Assembly (NCBI GenBank): GCA_011523365.1
Contig: WTGY01000140.1
Coordinates: 1-64,000 of the forward strand
Origin: Caldilineaceae bacterium
Lineage (GTDB): Bacteria; Chloroflexota; Anaerolineae; Caldilineales; Caldilineaceae
Length of the DNA: 64,000 bases
Reading direction: 5' to 3'
In this document: positions 16,078 to 26,340 of the stretch, piece after piece
How the letters are laid out: each line of letters starts with the position of its first letter
How positions within the stretch are numbered: the first letter of the stretch is position 1
Notes under the pieces: model-generated
The model's database searches: none
The model's input: the letters and a program-made list of their open reading frames with translations, nothing else
Told to the model about the DNA's origin: nothing
Position numbers and translations under genes: made by a program

Positions 16078-18210
16078 GTGTCCCGTCGCAAACTTCCCTC
16101 TCAAAGTGGTGGCACCACCGTCGGCGCTAGGCTGGCGAAGAGTGTCTCCAGACTCGTTCCTTTCCTGATCATTCTGTCCCTGCTCTTGGCTGCATGCGGC
16201 GCTGCCGACGAGCCGGCCGCAAGCGAGGAGGCCGCACCTGCGGCCGAAGAATCTGCACCCGCCGCCGATGAGTCTGCCTCGTCGGAAGCTGTCACGATAA
16301 CAGGCCCCGTGCTGACCGACCCACCAGCCGGAGCCGGCGAGCGTGAAGTGCAGAGCGAAGTCTACAACACGCCGGCCGACGCCGGCGGCATCGACTCTTA
16401 CCAGGAGGCGCCCGCCCTCGCCGAAATGGTCGCCAGCGGTGACCTGCCCCCTGTCGAGGAACGGCTGCCGATCAACCCCATCGTCATCAAGCCTGAAGAG
16501 GCCGTCGGCAAATATGGCGGCGCACTCCGCAAAACCGTCGGCGGCCAGCGCACTATGGGAGAGATGGGTTGGTGGGTGATAGAGCCTCTGACTCTCCATT
16601 CACCCAAGGGCGTGATCGTTCCCAACGTGGCCGAGGGTTGGTCCTGGAACGACGACCATACCCAGCTCACCATCAACCTGCGCAAAGGCATCAAGTGGAG
16701 TGATGGCGAGCCCTTCACCGCCAACGACGTCATGTTCTGGTGGCAGGATATCATCCTCAATGAGGATTTGACGCCTTCACCACCTACCCTGCTTAGCCGC
16801 GGCGGCGAAATGGCCGACCTGGCGATGATCGACGACTTCACCGTCCAGTTCTCGTTCGCCAAGTCCTACGCACTTTTCCCCACCTACCTGGGAAGCTGGG
16901 GCGGGCCGCGCACGGGACCGACCACCAGCCCGAAGCACTACCTGTCCAAGTTCCATCCCGACTACGCCGAAATGTCCGACATCGAAGGGATGATGGACGA
17001 TGGCGGCTTCGACAACTGGATGGACCTGTTCGGACAGAAGAACGGTAGTGTCAACACTGAAAAGCCGAGCTTGGCAGCCTGGATTCCGACCACAGTACCC
17101 CCCAATCCGGTCGAAGTGTATGTCCGTAACCCCTACTTCTGGAAGGTGGACACCGCCGGAAACCAGCTGCCTTACATCGATGAGATTCACGAAATCCGCG
17201 TGGCTGACGCCGAAGCCGCGCTCCTGAAGACCATCGCCGGTGAACTGGATTTCGTTCGTGGCCTGGGCACTGCCAACATCCCGGTCCTGGCTGAAAATAG
17301 GGAAAGTGGCAACTTCCGCTTTGCCTACGCCAACTGGATGCCCAACGCCTATGGCAACATCATGTTCAACTATACGACCGAGGACGAGGACAAGCACCAG
17401 CTCTATAACGACAAGAACTTCCGCCGCGCCCTTTCCGTGGCAATCGACCGCGAAGAGATCATCAAACTGATCTATAAGGGCGGCGTATTCGCCTCGCAAA
17501 TCGCGCCCTTGCGAGGGCCTCCGTATCACGGCGAAGATGAGCTCTTCCTGTCCTGGACCCAGTTCGACCCCGACCTGGCCAACCAGATGCTCGATGACCT
17601 CGGTCTCACCGCCCGCGACGATCAGGGCTTCCGCTTGGGACCGAGTGGCAACGAACTGCTCCTCATCATCTCCGCCACAACGGCCTGGCCCTCCGAAACG
17701 CCCGAGCTGATGGAACTGGTCAAGGGCTACTGGGCAGAGGTCGGAATCAATGCCACAGTGACGCCGGAGGCCGGACAGCTGTGGGGCACTCGCCACAATT
17801 CCGGCGAACATGACGTGTCTGCTCGCGGCGGCCACTTCGGAGGAGGCCCTGTCCATCCAACGCTCAATTCGAATACATTCGCTATGCGCGGCTGGCAGTG
17901 GGCCCGTGACTGGGCCGCCTGGCTGGACACCGACGGCGCCGAAGGCGTGGAGCCGCCGGATGATGTGAAGCAGTTGCGCGTGCTGCGCGACCAGATCCTG
18001 GGTGAACCGGACGAGGACACCCGTAATGCTTTGATGCGGGAAGTCTTTGAGATCCACATGGACAATATCTGGTCGATCGGTCTCGTCGTCGACGATCCCA
18101 AGTTCGGCCAGTTGACCCACGTGAACAACCGGCTGCGCAATGTCGTAACCTGGTCGATCTCCGGTGAGTGGACGCCCACCATCCCGGCGCAGTGGTTCAT
18201 CAACGAGTAA
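16078..18210 (+). CDS. ABC transporter substrate-binding lipoprotein (family 5, OppA/DppA-like)
   Basis: The 710-residue binding protein starts with a basic N-terminus, a hydrophobic stretch and a lipobox ending at C40 (LLLAAC). It is therefore a membrane-anchored lipoprotein. An Ala/Glu/Ser-rich linker of about 30 residues follows. The family-5 body includes LRKGIKWSDGEPFTANDV and FRRALSVAIDREEII, both diagnostic. At 710 residues it is longer than E. coli OppA (about 540). The GTG at 16078 was chosen because AAGGAG lies 7 bases upstream; an upstream ATG at 15964 would place 38 extra residues before the signal. It closes the B-C-D-F-A operon, and a strong hairpin follows at 18308. Confidence 0.93.
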   Translation: MSRRKLPSQSGGTTVGARLAKSVSRLVPFLIILSLLLAACGAADEPAASEEAAPAAEESAPAADESASSEAVTITGPVLTDPPAGAGEREVQSEVYNTPADAGGIDSYQEAPALAEMVASGDLPPVEERLPINPIVIKPEEAVGKYGGALRKTVGGQRTMGEMGWWVIEPLTLHSPKGVIVPNVAEGWSWNDDHTQLTINLRKGIKWSDGEPFTANDVMFWWQDIILNEDLTPSPPTLLSRGGEMADLAMIDDFTVQFSFAKSYALFPTYLGSWGGPRTGPTTSPKHYLSKFHPDYAEMSDIEGMMDDGGFDNWMDLFGQKNGSVNTEKPSLAAWIPTTVPPNPVEVYVRNPYFWKVDTAGNQLPYIDEIHEIRVADAEAALLKTIAGELDFVRGLGTANIPVLAENRESGNFRFAYANWMPNAYGNIMFNYTTEDEDKHQLYNDKNFRRALSVAIDREEIIKLIYKGGVFASQIAPLRGPPYHGEDELFLSWTQFDPDLANQMLDDLGLTARDDQGFRLGPSGNELLLIISATTAWPSETPELMELVKGYWAEVGINATVTPEAGQLWGTRHNSGEHDVSARGGHFGGGPVHPTLNSNTFAMRGWQWARDWAAWLDTDGAEGVEPPDDVKQLRVLRDQILGEPDEDTRNALMREVFEIHMDNIWSIGLVVDDPKFGQLTHVNNRLRNVVTWSISGEWTPTIPAQWFINE

Positions 18211-18307
18211 AAATTACGCATCTCGGGCGCGGGCGCTTCTGTCAGTTCTCACGAATGCATACGAAACCTGCGACCCGTCCGCATTGAAGGACTGAAACCG
18301 TAACGGG

Positions 18308-18336
18308 ACAGCGGAGCCAGCAACTGGCTCCGCTGT
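18308..18336 (+). terminator. Strong hairpin after the Opp operon
   Basis: A 13-base-pair perfect stem (ACAGCGGAGCCAG / CTGGCTCCGCTGT) has a 3-base CAA loop and lies about 100 bases after the binding-protein stop. Only a short T/C stretch follows rather than a U-tract. It may be an intrinsic terminator of weak type or a 3'-end stabilising structure. Confidence 0.6.
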
Positions 18337-18374
18337 CTTGAATCTGGAGACAATCACAAAGGAGAGCAGCAGGA

Positions 18375-19298
18375 ATGGAACACGACGCCAGCAAACATCT
18401 CGTCTACATCAACGGCGAGATGTTCCCGCCCGATCAGGCCAAAATCTCCGTCTTCGATACGGCCGTCACCCTGGGCGATACTGTCACCGAATCGACCCGC
18501 ACCTTCGGCCACAGACCATTTAAGCTGAAGAAGCATATCGAACGCCTCTATAAATCCCTCAAAGTGAGCCGCATTAACGCTGGAATGTCCCCCGACGAGA
18601 TGGCAGCCGTCACGCTGAATGTGTTGGAGACCAATCTGCCGCACGTGCCGCCGCAGGAAGACGTCTGGATCGTCCACAACATCTCGCGCGGCATGGGCGC
18701 CGCCGCCGCCGACCCCACCCTGCAGCGCTCCCCTGCCACAGTTATCGTCAACACCGCACCGATGATCCTGCGCGACTGGGCCGGCTTCTACACTGAAGGC
18801 TGCCACGCGGTCACGCCCTTCAGCCGGGCCATTCCCACACAGTCGCTCGACGCCCGCATCAAGAATCGCAGTCGCCTCGCCTATACCCTCGCCGAAGCCG
18901 AGGTCAAGCTGGTCGACCCGCAGGCGCAAAGCATTATTCTGGATACGAACGGAAATGTAACCGAGAACAAGGGGGGCAACTTCTTCATCTGGGCTGACGG
19001 CGTCCTCAAGACGCCCCACGCCCGCGGCGCCCTCGCCGGCATCTCCCGCGAAACCGTCCTCGAACTCGCCGGCGTTGTAGGCATCCCTACGCAGATTACC
19101 GACTTCCAGCCCTACGACATCTACACCGCCGACGAGGCATTCTTCACCAGCACACCCTACTGCATTATGCCCGCGACTAAATTCAACGGTCTGCCCGTTG
19201 GCGACGGCGCGGTCGGCCCCATAGCCAAACGGCTGCTGCAGGCATGGAGCGACCTGGTGGGCATCGATATCGTGTCCCAGGCCCAAGGTCATCTGTAA
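18375..19298 (+). CDS. Class IV aminotransferase (branched-chain/D-amino-acid type)
   Basis: The 307-residue fold-type IV PLP enzyme has YINGEMFPPDQAKISVFD at the start, which matches the family N-terminus. K163 in DARIKNRSR is the likely PLP lysine. VTENKGGNFFIW and GISRETVLELA are the usual phosphate-binding and C-terminal blocks. The family includes branched-chain aminotransferases, D-amino-acid transaminases, aminodeoxychorismate lyases and (R)-amine transaminases. The isolated location, away from any ilv genes, argues against simple housekeeping IlvE. Its ATG follows GGAGAGCAGCAGGA. It is convergent with the methyltransferase gene. Confidence 0.88.
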   Translation: MEHDASKHLVYINGEMFPPDQAKISVFDTAVTLGDTVTESTRTFGHRPFKLKKHIERLYKSLKVSRINAGMSPDEMAAVTLNVLETNLPHVPPQEDVWIVHNISRGMGAAAADPTLQRSPATVIVNTAPMILRDWAGFYTEGCHAVTPFSRAIPTQSLDARIKNRSRLAYTLAEAEVKLVDPQAQSIILDTNGNVTENKGGNFFIWADGVLKTPHARGALAGISRETVLELAGVVGIPTQITDFQPYDIYTADEAFFTSTPYCIMPATKFNGLPVGDGAVGPIAKRLLQAWSDLVGIDIVSQAQGHL

Positions 19299-19332
19299 AG
19301 TGAGGTGGGAGAGGAGACAAGAGGGGGAGGGT

Positions 19333-20010
19333 CTACGCGATTGAACCCGAACTAACCCTTTCATACACGGTGATCTGCCAGAACCCTACCGTTTCCGCAT
19401 GGACCGGCTCCAGTCCATTCCGCTCTGCGATCGAATGCACATCACTGTGGGGATGAACGAAAGTCCGGAAATCTTTACGCTTGATCTTGAGATACACATT
19501 GAACAGCCCGAATGCCAGGCGCACCCACCATCTTTCGCGTGGGTAACTCAGCGCGAGATAGCGCTCGGCCTTGTTCACGGAGGCCCCAAGCAGCTCTTTC
19601 AGATGGGGATAGCAGCAGATTACACGATCCAGGATCACAACCTCAGCTGAATCGATAACTGCGGCCGCGGTGGTGAAATCGCCGTGGACATAGTGCACCT
19701 GGCTGTCCTGTCCCAACCGTTCCCCAATCTCGCGTGCCGCGGCAATATAGGCGGAGGATGCTTCCACCGCGACCGCGCTATCGGCCAGGCCGCGGCGCAA
19801 AAGCTCATGATGCACACCACCGGCTCCGCTGCCAATGTCCAGCACACGAAGCGGCCCGGTACAGTTCTCCAACAAATAGGCAATCAGGCGTTCGGCCCGC
19901 GCCTCCAATCCGTCCCGAACATAGGCGTCGGCCTCCTTGGACGCCCACTCCGTATCGAACATCCCCTCATAGTCGCCGGACGCCGGCGGTTCGCAACAAG
20001 TGCAGGGCAT
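19333..20010 (-). CDS. Class I SAM-dependent methyltransferase
   Basis: The 225-residue soluble methyltransferase has motif I VLDIGSGAGGVHHEL near residues 55-69, an acidic motif around AVEAS, and a post-I segment VHYVHGDF. The sequence opens with a Cys-rich MPCTCCEPP that is not typical of the family. General layout resembles methyltransferases of the BchM/UbiG type, but the acceptor substrate cannot be told. GGGAGGG lies 6 bases before the ATG. It is the last gene of a likely four-gene minus-strand unit (Gfo/Idh/MocA, GH63-like, FAH-family, methyltransferase), with a 73-base gap to the previous gene. Confidence 0.82.
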   Translation of the reverse strand: MPCTCCEPPASGDYEGMFDTEWASKEADAYVRDGLEARAERLIAYLLENCTGPLRVLDIGSGAGGVHHELLRRGLADSAVAVEASSAYIAAAREIGERLGQDSQVHYVHGDFTTAAAVIDSAEVVILDRVICCYPHLKELLGASVNKAERYLALSYPRERWWVRLAFGLFNVYLKIKRKDFRTFVHPHSDVHSIAERNGLEPVHAETVGFWQITVYERVSSGSIA

Positions 20011-20083
20011 CGCAACCCTCCCTGAGTCGACAGGCCCGGCTCAGCCTCCCTTCACGGCCCGAATTCAGACCGGCCTCCCGTCG

Positions 20084-21013
20084 CTAGAGCGCTTCGACCG
20101 TGTTTTCCAGGACGCCCAGGCCCTCGATCTCTCCCCTTATGCGGTCGCCCGGCTCCAACCGCACTTTCTTGGCGTGGCCCACACCGGAGGGTGTGCCCGT
20201 ACTCAGCAGATCGCCCGGCTCCAGCGTGACGAACTGCGAGACGAACGAAAGCGCCTCCGCCGGCGAGAAAATCATCTGGCCTGTGCTGGCGTCCTGATGC
20301 AGCGTATCGTTTTGCCACAGTCGCATGCGCAGGCGGTCTGGATGAGCGATCTCGTCTCGCGTCGTGATCCATGGCCCCATCGGCCCGAACGTGTCCAGCC
20401 ATTTGCCCACCAGCCAGTCAAAGTAATAGTCCCCTTCCTGCTCCGGAAGTTCATTGCGGAAGGTCAATTCCCGTGCCGATATATCGTTGAAAATCGTGTA
20501 GCCCATGATATGCTCTTCCGCCTGTTCAGGCGTCAGGTCGCGGCCGGTCTTGCCAACGACGACCGCCAGCTCCAACTCCCAGTCGGCGAAACCGGTCGAA
20601 GCTGGAATGCGGATCGGCTGCTTCGTTGCCGTGACCGACGAAGTAGGCTTTATAAAGAAGCGCGGTATCATCTTCTCCTTGCCAATGTAGGATCCGCCGC
20701 CTTCTTCAATATGGCTGGCGTAGTTTCCCGCCAGGCACATCAGCTTACCGGGACTGGGCAGAGGCGCACGCAGAGTGACACTGTGAAGTGGAATCTTCAG
20801 TTCCCGCCCGTTCTTGTTCCTGGCCCATTCGAACGAGGCGCGGACGCCCTCCATCGCCGCCTCACCGGCCCCCAACAATGTAACCATGTCCGCGACACTA
20901 GCCGGATCTCCCAACCGGCATGCCTCCATGGCTCCTCGTATGTCGTAAATGTGGTCCCCATCCACGACGCCCACCCGTTCCCCTGCGCTTCCCACATAAG
21001 TCGCCAGTTTCAT
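20084..21013 (-). CDS. Fumarylacetoacetate hydrolase (FAH) family protein
   Basis: The 309-residue protein shows the FAH family core: WELELAVVVGKTGRDL and FNDISARELTF carry the metal-binding acidic residues, and DLLSTGTPSGVGH and LEPGDRIRGEIEGLG form the characteristic C-terminal part. Family members cleave C-C bonds in, or decarboxylate or hydrate, 2-oxo acids; sugar-acid pathway members such as 2-keto-3-deoxy-L-fuconate hydrolase are well known. Placement between a GH63-like hydrolase and a methyltransferase, with Gfo/Idh/MocA dehydrogenases nearby, fits a sugar-acid catabolic step, but that is inference. Confidence 0.9.
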   Translation of the reverse strand: MKLATYVGSAGERVGVVDGDHIYDIRGAMEACRLGDPASVADMVTLLGAGEAAMEGVRASFEWARNKNGRELKIPLHSVTLRAPLPSPGKLMCLAGNYASHIEEGGGSYIGKEKMIPRFFIKPTSSVTATKQPIRIPASTGFADWELELAVVVGKTGRDLTPEQAEEHIMGYTIFNDISARELTFRNELPEQEGDYYFDWLVGKWLDTFGPMGPWITTRDEIAHPDRLRMRLWQNDTLHQDASTGQMIFSPAEALSFVSQFVTLEPGDLLSTGTPSGVGHAKKVRLEPGDRIRGEIEGLGVLENTVEAL

Positions 21014-21091
21014 TGTTTTCTACCTTTATGCGTTAAATGACACTGTGAATTCGGTGATTCTTGGACGTCGTCCCCTGGGGCATTTGGCTCC

Positions 21092-23824
21092 TCATATCCC
21101 CCCAGACTGCTGCAACAGTTTCGCCACCAGGCCCGTCCAGCCTGTCTGGTGGCTTGCCCCCAGACCCGTACCATTGTCACCGTTAAAGTATTCGTGAAAC
21201 AGAATGTGATCCCGCCAGTGGGGGTCCTCCTGCAGGATTGGCGTGTCGCCATTAAATGGACGCCCTCCGTTCTCTTTGCGCAGGAAAAGCCGCATGAGCC
21301 GGCAGGACAGCTCAACGGCAACCTCGTCCAGAGTCATCAGGACGCCCGAACCCGTCGGACACTCCACTTTCAGAGAGTCACCATAGTAGTGGTGAAAGCG
21401 CTGCAGGCTCTCGATAATCAGGAAGTTGATGGGAAACCAGACTGGACCCCGCCAGTTTGAGTTGCCGCCATACATCCCTGAGCGCGATTCGGCCGGTTCA
21501 TATTGAATTTCAAAGGTCCGCTCGCCGACGTGCACGTGATAGGGATGCTTCTCATGAATCTTGGAAAGCGATCGAATCCCATAGGGAGAAAGAAACTCTT
21601 CCTCGTCCAAAAGGTAGCGCAAAATGCTCTCCAGCTTGTCTCGTGACAAAAGCGAGGTCAGATATCGTTGTCCCACGCCCGGTGCGTCGATACTGCTTAT
21701 TGTCGATGCCAATCGCGGCCTGTTCTCAATGAACCAGTGAGTACGTCGGTTGAACTCCGGTAACGAGGCCATCAATCGCGGTTCCAGCGTCTCAACCGCA
21801 AACAGCGGTATCAGCCCAACCATCGACCGAACTTTCAAGGGGATCAGAGTGCCATCGTGCATGTGCAGCAGGTCGTAATAGAATCGGTCCTTCTCATCCC
21901 AGAGCGAGACGCCCCCGCCCCGCTCTTCGTTCATGGCCGTGGCGATACGCAGAAAGTGCTCAAAAAACTTCGTTGCCATGTCCTGATAGACTGCGAAGTT
22001 TGTTGAAATACCATGATAGACCGAGTCCTGCTCGGCCAGTTCCAGCGCGATCTTCATCATCATCAGGCAATAGAAACCCATCCACGCGGTTCCGTCCGAC
22101 TGATCGATGTGGCCGCCTTCCGGCAAGCCTGCGCTGCGGTCGAACACGCTGATATTGTCCAACCCCAGGAACCCGCCTTGGAACACATTGTTGCCGTCCA
22201 GGTCTTTGCGATTGACCCACCAAGTGAAATTAAGCAACAGTTTGTGAAACAGGCTCTCCAGAAAAGGCCGGTCCGGTATCCCGCTCTGGCGGGCGTCAAT
22301 CTTGTAGACCCGCCAGACACCCCAGGCGTGGACAGGAGGATTGACATCGCCGAAATGCCACTCGTAGGCTGGCAATGCGCCGTTCGGATGCATATACCAT
22401 TCACGTGTTGAAAGCGTCAACTGGCGCTTGGCGTAATCTGCGTCCACCAACGAAAGCGGTATGCAGTGAAATGCTGTATCCCAGGTTGCATACCATGGAT
22501 ATTCCCACTTGTCCGGCATCGAAATCACGTCGAAATTGTGCAGATGGTCCCAGTCGCCGTTGCGGCCGTTCCGGCGCCATTCGGGCGCCGGCAATATAGG
22601 GTCGCCTCGCAGCCATTGAGGAATGTCATAGTAGTAGAGCTGCTTCGTCCACAACATTCCTGCAAGTGCCCTTCGTTGGACAAGCAGTTCGTCCTTGCTC
22701 AGGCTCTGCTTCTGTACGGCCTCGTAGAACTCATCCGTCTCTGAAATGCGTTGGCGAAAAGCCCTCTCGAACCCCCTGCCAAACGGTTGACGATGGCTCA
22801 GGTTGGAGAGGCGCCAGCGGTACACCTGCGTTCCTCCCGCTGGAATGAAATCAAAATAGTGTGCCGCCGCCTTCGTGCCCTGTTCCGCGGGATTGACCGC
22901 CTCGTGTTCACCGTTGATCACAAAGCGGTGAAATGCGTCCTTTACGTAGGGCGTCCGGTTCGGCGATCCGAATAACAGCGCCGAATTGGTATCGTTTTCA
23001 GTGAAAAGTATCTCGCGGGCGTCATCAGCCCAAAACTGGTAGGGTCCCAATTCGGAGTGTTCTGCCCTCAGTGCCAGGGTACCGTTGGGGCCCGGCTGCC
23101 GCGACAGAAGTGGACTCCCGTTCACATCGCCCAGTGGGCCGTTCTCATACCCCCAGCTCCATGTGTTCCTGAACCAGAGAGTGGGCAGAAGATGAAATCG
23201 GGCGCCGTCCGGGCCCCGATTGGTCACTGATACGCGGACAAGAATATCGTTTTCGTCCGCCTTGGCGTATTCAACCAGAACGTCGAAGTAACGGCTCTCT
23301 TCGAAAACGCCCGTATCCAATAACTCAAATTCACCGTCTTCGTACCCGCGCCAGCGATTCTCCTCTACCAATTGACCGTATGGGAAGGCAGCCTGAGGAT
23401 ACTTGTACAACATCTTCATGTAACTGTGGGTCGGGCTGCTGTCCAGGTAGTAGTAATACTCCTTCACATCCTCGCCGTGGTTGCCCTCCGGACCTGTAAG
23501 ACCGAAAAGCCGCTCCTTCAATATCGGGTCGTTGCCATTCCACATGGCCAGGGCCAGGCACAGGTACTGATTCCGATCGCAGATTCCACCCAACCCGTCT
23601 TCATTCCAGCGGTAGGCCCGGCTACGGGCCTGATCGTGTGAAAAATAGTTCCAGCAGTCGCCGTTATGGCTGTAGTCCTCGCGCACTGTGCCCCAGGCCC
23701 TTTCGCTCAGATAGGGCCCCCAGTGCTTCCAATTGTTTTTGCGCTGGCGATACCATTCAAGCCGCCTGTGTTCCGCGGTCTGCGGAATGTTCAGCCCCGA
23801 AAGTGTCCCGGTTCTGCTCGTCAC
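21092..23824 (-). CDS. GH63-type glycoside hydrolase (glucosidase-like)
   Basis: The 910-residue protein lacks a signal peptide and is probably cytoplasmic. It has an N-terminal beta-rich domain (about residues 1-350) and an (alpha/alpha)6-barrel region with [15 protein letters not shown] and [14 protein letters not shown]. These are typical of GH63 enzymes of the mannosylglycerate/glucosylglycerate hydrolase and alpha-glucosidase kinds. A C-terminal [17 protein letters not shown] block also matches. The GTG start has GGAG 7 bases upstream and lies 16 bases after the stop of the upstream Gfo/Idh/MocA gene, so the two are co-transcribed. Possible substrates include alpha-glucosides or compatible-solute glycosides. 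Confidence 0.85.
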   Translation of the reverse strand: MTSRTGTLSGLNIPQTAEHRRLEWYRQRKNNWKHWGPYLSERAWGTVREDYSHNGDCWNYFSHDQARSRAYRWNEDGLGGICDRNQYLCLALAMWNGNDPILKERLFGLTGPEGNHGEDVKEYYYYLDSSPTHSYMKMLYKYPQAAFPYGQLVEENRWRGYEDGEFELLDTGVFEESRYFDVLVEYAKADENDILVRVSVTNRGPDGARFHLLPTLWFRNTWSWGYENGPLGDVNGSPLLSRQPGPNGTLALRAEHSELGPYQFWADDAREILFTENDTNSALLFGSPNRTPYVKDAFHRFVINGEHEAVNPAEQGTKAAAHYFDFIPAGGTQVYRWRLSNLSHRQPFGRGFERAFRQRISETDEFYEAVQKQSLSKDELLVQRRALAGMLWTKQLYYYDIPQWLRGDPILPAPEWRRNGRNGDWDHLHNFDVISMPDKWEYPWYATWDTAFHCIPLSLVDADYAKRQLTLSTREWYMHPNGALPAYEWHFGDVNPPVHAWGVWRVYKIDARQSGIPDRPFLESLFHKLLLNFTWWVNRKDLDGNNVFQGGFLGLDNISVFDRSAGLPEGGHIDQSDGTAWMGFYCLMMMKIALELAEQDSVYHGISTNFAVYQDMATKFFEHFLRIATAMNEERGGGVSLWDEKDRFYYDLLHMHDGTLIPLKVRSMVGLIPLFAVETLEPRLMASLPEFNRRTHWFIENRPRLASTISSIDAPGVGQRYLTSLLSRDKLESILRYLLDEEEFLSPYGIRSLSKIHEKHPYHVHVGERTFEIQYEPAESRSGMYGGNSNWRGPVWFPINFLIIESLQRFHHYYGDSLKVECPTGSGVLMTLDEVAVELSCRLMRLFLRKENGGRPFNGDTPILQEDPHWRDHILFHEYFNGDNGTGLGASHQTGWTGLVAKLLQQSGGI

Positions 23825-23839
23825 AAACTTTCTCCGCTC

Positions 23840-24910
23840 TCAGATGTCAATTCGCCGCCCGCTGCGGCTCGACTCGTAAGCCGCGTCCACAACTTTGGCG
23901 ACGCGTACAGCGTCCTCGCCCGTGGTCAGTGGCTCGCCCTTCCCTTGGCAGGCATCGATAAATGCACGCAGAAACGTCTCGCCCGAGGCGCCGCCGTATG
24001 CCGGCGAATCCCCGAACGTGTAGTCAAATGTGCGCCGCGGCGCTGACGCCCAACTCGGATGTGTGCTTTCGACCTGTATGCTGGTCGGCGTGCCGTTAGA
24101 GCTGTAGGTGATACGTCCCAGACGGCCGTTGACGCTGACGTACGTGTCATAACCGCCAACGTTGTGATAACCACCGCCACTCATCGCCAGCATATAACCG
24201 GCGTGAAATGTACCGACCGCGCCCGACGCAAACCTCAACGACACCGCGGCCACATCCTCTACGTCAATATCCTCGCCGCTGCGTGTGGCAATCTGCGCCG
24301 CCACCGACACGATCTCGTCCTGCGTGATATTCAGGATCTGATCGATATAATGACAACCCAACCACGAGAGGATCCCACCTCCGGCCTTATCCATATTGAA
24401 GAGCCAGTGACTGGGATCCCGGACCTGCACCTGCGTCGTCACCATGCGCATCTCGACCGAGACAAGCTCGCCGATTAGCCCCTGCTCGACAATGCGCCGG
24501 GCATCTTGGATCGGAGGCAAGGCCCGGTTCTGATAAAATACCCCGAGTTTGCACCCCTCGCGCTTGGCTACTGCCGCAACTTCCGCGCTTTCTACGGCGG
24601 TCTTGCCGATCGGCTTGTCGGTGATTACGTGCTTGCCCGCCTCCAGGGCGCAAGTGAAGATTGGCGGCCCCAGGTCGTTGCGCAACGCCGCCACCACAAA
24701 CAGGATCTGCTCCTCTTCCAGCACCGACGCCAGATCGGTCGTTGTCGCGCTTACCTTCTCGCCCTGGTTCTCCAGGGTCGATCTCAGTAGAGCTTCGTCC
24801 TTGTCCCAAAGCGTTATGCTTGCGATCTCCGGCACCGCTTGGAGCGTGCGCAAGTGGGCCAGTGAGTGAGGATGGGATAGCCCCAAGAGGGCTGCGTGTA
24901 CTTCTTGCAT
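23840..24910 (-). CDS. Gfo/Idh/MocA family oxidoreductase (minus-strand member)
   Basis: The 356-residue NAD(P)-dependent dehydrogenase has an N-terminal Rossmann domain whose glycine motif is unusual (LLGLSHPHSLAHL in place of a strict G-x-G-x-x-G). It has the lysine-containing TDKPIGKT in the EKP position and a C-terminal alpha/beta domain with GGGILSWLGCHYIDQI, the motif that places the catalytic His/Asp. GGGGAGG precedes the ATG. It is distinct from the four plus-strand members on the other side of the divergent promoter region. It heads the unit with the GH63-like gene. Confidence 0.88.
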   Translation of the reverse strand: MQEVHAALLGLSHPHSLAHLRTLQAVPEIASITLWDKDEALLRSTLENQGEKVSATTTDLASVLEEEQILFVVAALRNDLGPPIFTCALEAGKHVITDKPIGKTAVESAEVAAVAKREGCKLGVFYQNRALPPIQDARRIVEQGLIGELVSVEMRMVTTQVQVRDPSHWLFNMDKAGGGILSWLGCHYIDQILNITQDEIVSVAAQIATRSGEDIDVEDVAAVSLRFASGAVGTFHAGYMLAMSGGGYHNVGGYDTYVSVNGRLGRITYSSNGTPTSIQVESTHPSWASAPRRTFDYTFGDSPAYGGASGETFLRAFIDACQGKGEPLTTGEDAVRVAKVVDAAYESSRSGRRIDI

Positions 24911-25095
24911 TGGTACTGGCCTCCCCTGAACTGTGTCCGGCTGGCTTGTCTAACGCGCCGCGTCTTCGAAATCTGTCCGCTTTCCTGGTACATCGGAGAT
25001 CCACCCCTGTCTGGGACGGAGGCAGTTCAGGTCCTGAATTGATTTGGTCGGCGGCTTCATACGCGGTAGCGCAAATTGGAAGAATACGTTAGCAT

Positions 25096-25124
25096 ATCGT
25101 AAAGGCGATTTTACCGCGTGTCAA
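25096..25124 (-). promoter_or_regulatory. Promoter for the minus-strand oxidoreductase/GH63 unit
   Basis: On the minus strand a perfect TTGACA (25119-25124) is followed by a 17-base spacer and TACGAT (25096-25101; four of six bases match TATAAT). It lies about 185 bases upstream of the ATG at 24910, within the 278-base divergent gap. No equally good plus-strand promoter was found for the oxidoreductase array. Confidence 0.5.
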
Positions 25125-25188
25125 CCTGCCGCGAATCCCAGGGACTGCATCCAAATATCAAAAACTGAAAGGCCTAAGGAAGGATTTC

Positions 25189-26298
25189 ATGTACAGAGCA
25201 GCTGTAATCGGTCTGGGACGCATGGGCAGCACTTTTGACGATGAAATTCAGCAGGGCGGCACCATATTTCTGCCCTATTGCCACGCTCCCAGCTACGCGG
25301 CCTCGCCCCACACCGAGTTGGTCGCCGGCGCCGACCTCCATGCCGAGCAAGGCGCCATCTTTGCCGAACGCTGGGGGCTGTCCGCACAGCACATATACAC
25401 CGACTACCGGGACATGCTGGCAACGGAACAGCTCGATTTCGTCAGCATCTGTACTACTGCACGCCACCGGGCCGCAATAATTAAGGACGCAATCGAGGCC
25501 GGCGTCAAGGCAATTTGGGCCGAAAAGCCGATCACTTTGAGCCTCGCAGAAGCCGACGACGTCATCGACCTCGGTGCCCGCAACGGCGTTGCTATCGCCG
25601 TAAACTGCTCCCGCCGTTACAGTCCATTCCTGTCGGAAGCACGCCGCATGGCGCAGCAAGGGGAGCTGGGCGAACTCCTGCAGATTACCGCCTACACGGA
25701 GTGCTATATTTCTCACAATGGCAGCCATGCCATCGACACGATGCGCTATCTTGTCGACGGCGATGTGGATTGGGTTTTCGGCGAGATGGAGTCGGACGAA
25801 GAAGCAGCCGGCGAGGAAGACCTGAGGGGCAACGGCTATCTGGCTTTCGACAACGGAGTACGCGGCTACATTCGCGCCATGCCCACCGGCGCCGCGCCAT
25901 GGGAGTTCGATCTCATCGGCACCGAAGGACGCGTCCGTTCGCTGGCAAACGGAACAGACACGCAGTACTATCGCTGGGTTCCCGGCGGCCTGCGTGACGA
26001 AGGCCTGCCCGCGCGTGCGCCCTTTCCCTTGCCTTTGAGCATTCAGGGCACGGGACTTTCGGTCATTGCCGACCTCGTCAACGCCGTCGAGGCCGGTTCT
26101 GAACCGCACTGCTCGGCTGAAGATGGTCGCAAAGCGCTTGAAATCGCAATCGCCCTCCGCGAGTCGCACCGCCAGGGCGGCCGCCGCGTCGACCTGCCAG
26201 TCGACGACCGTTCTCTGCGCATCCTGTCGGTCGAAATAGGCGGGGACGCCGTGCCCGCTCGTGTACGGCGGCTGCAACAAGAGCCTGTGGTCGCCTAG
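25189..26298 (+). CDS. Gfo/Idh/MocA family oxidoreductase, tandem paralogue A
   Basis: The 369-residue dehydrogenase has Rossmann motif GLGRMGSTFDDE at residues 8-19, the EKP motif (IWAEKPITL) and the C-terminal GSHAIDTMRYL block carrying the likely catalytic His and Asp. It closely matches the two next genes over its whole length, including a C-terminal extension ending VPARVRRL. AAGGAAGG lies 5 bases before the ATG. It is 42 bases upstream of paralogue B. Family substrates are sugars, inositols and their acids; the specific one is unknown. Confidence 0.92.
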   Translation: MYRAAVIGLGRMGSTFDDEIQQGGTIFLPYCHAPSYAASPHTELVAGADLHAEQGAIFAERWGLSAQHIYTDYRDMLATEQLDFVSICTTARHRAAIIKDAIEAGVKAIWAEKPITLSLAEADDVIDLGARNGVAIAVNCSRRYSPFLSEARRMAQQGELGELLQITAYTECYISHNGSHAIDTMRYLVDGDVDWVFGEMESDEEAAGEEDLRGNGYLAFDNGVRGYIRAMPTGAAPWEFDLIGTEGRVRSLANGTDTQYYRWVPGGLRDEGLPARAPFPLPLSIQGTGLSVIADLVNAVEAGSEPHCSAEDGRKALEIAIALRESHRQGGRRVDLPVDDRSLRILSVEIGGDAVPARVRRLQQEPVVA

Positions 26299-26340
26299 CC
26301 GGTAACGATCAGCCTGCCACACGATTTGGGAGAGAAGGGC

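Noticed and set aside
16777-18120. 447-residue minus-strand open frame inside the OppA-like gene
   Set aside because: It is antisense to a protein with clear lipobox and family-5 motifs; no ribosome binding site or domain.
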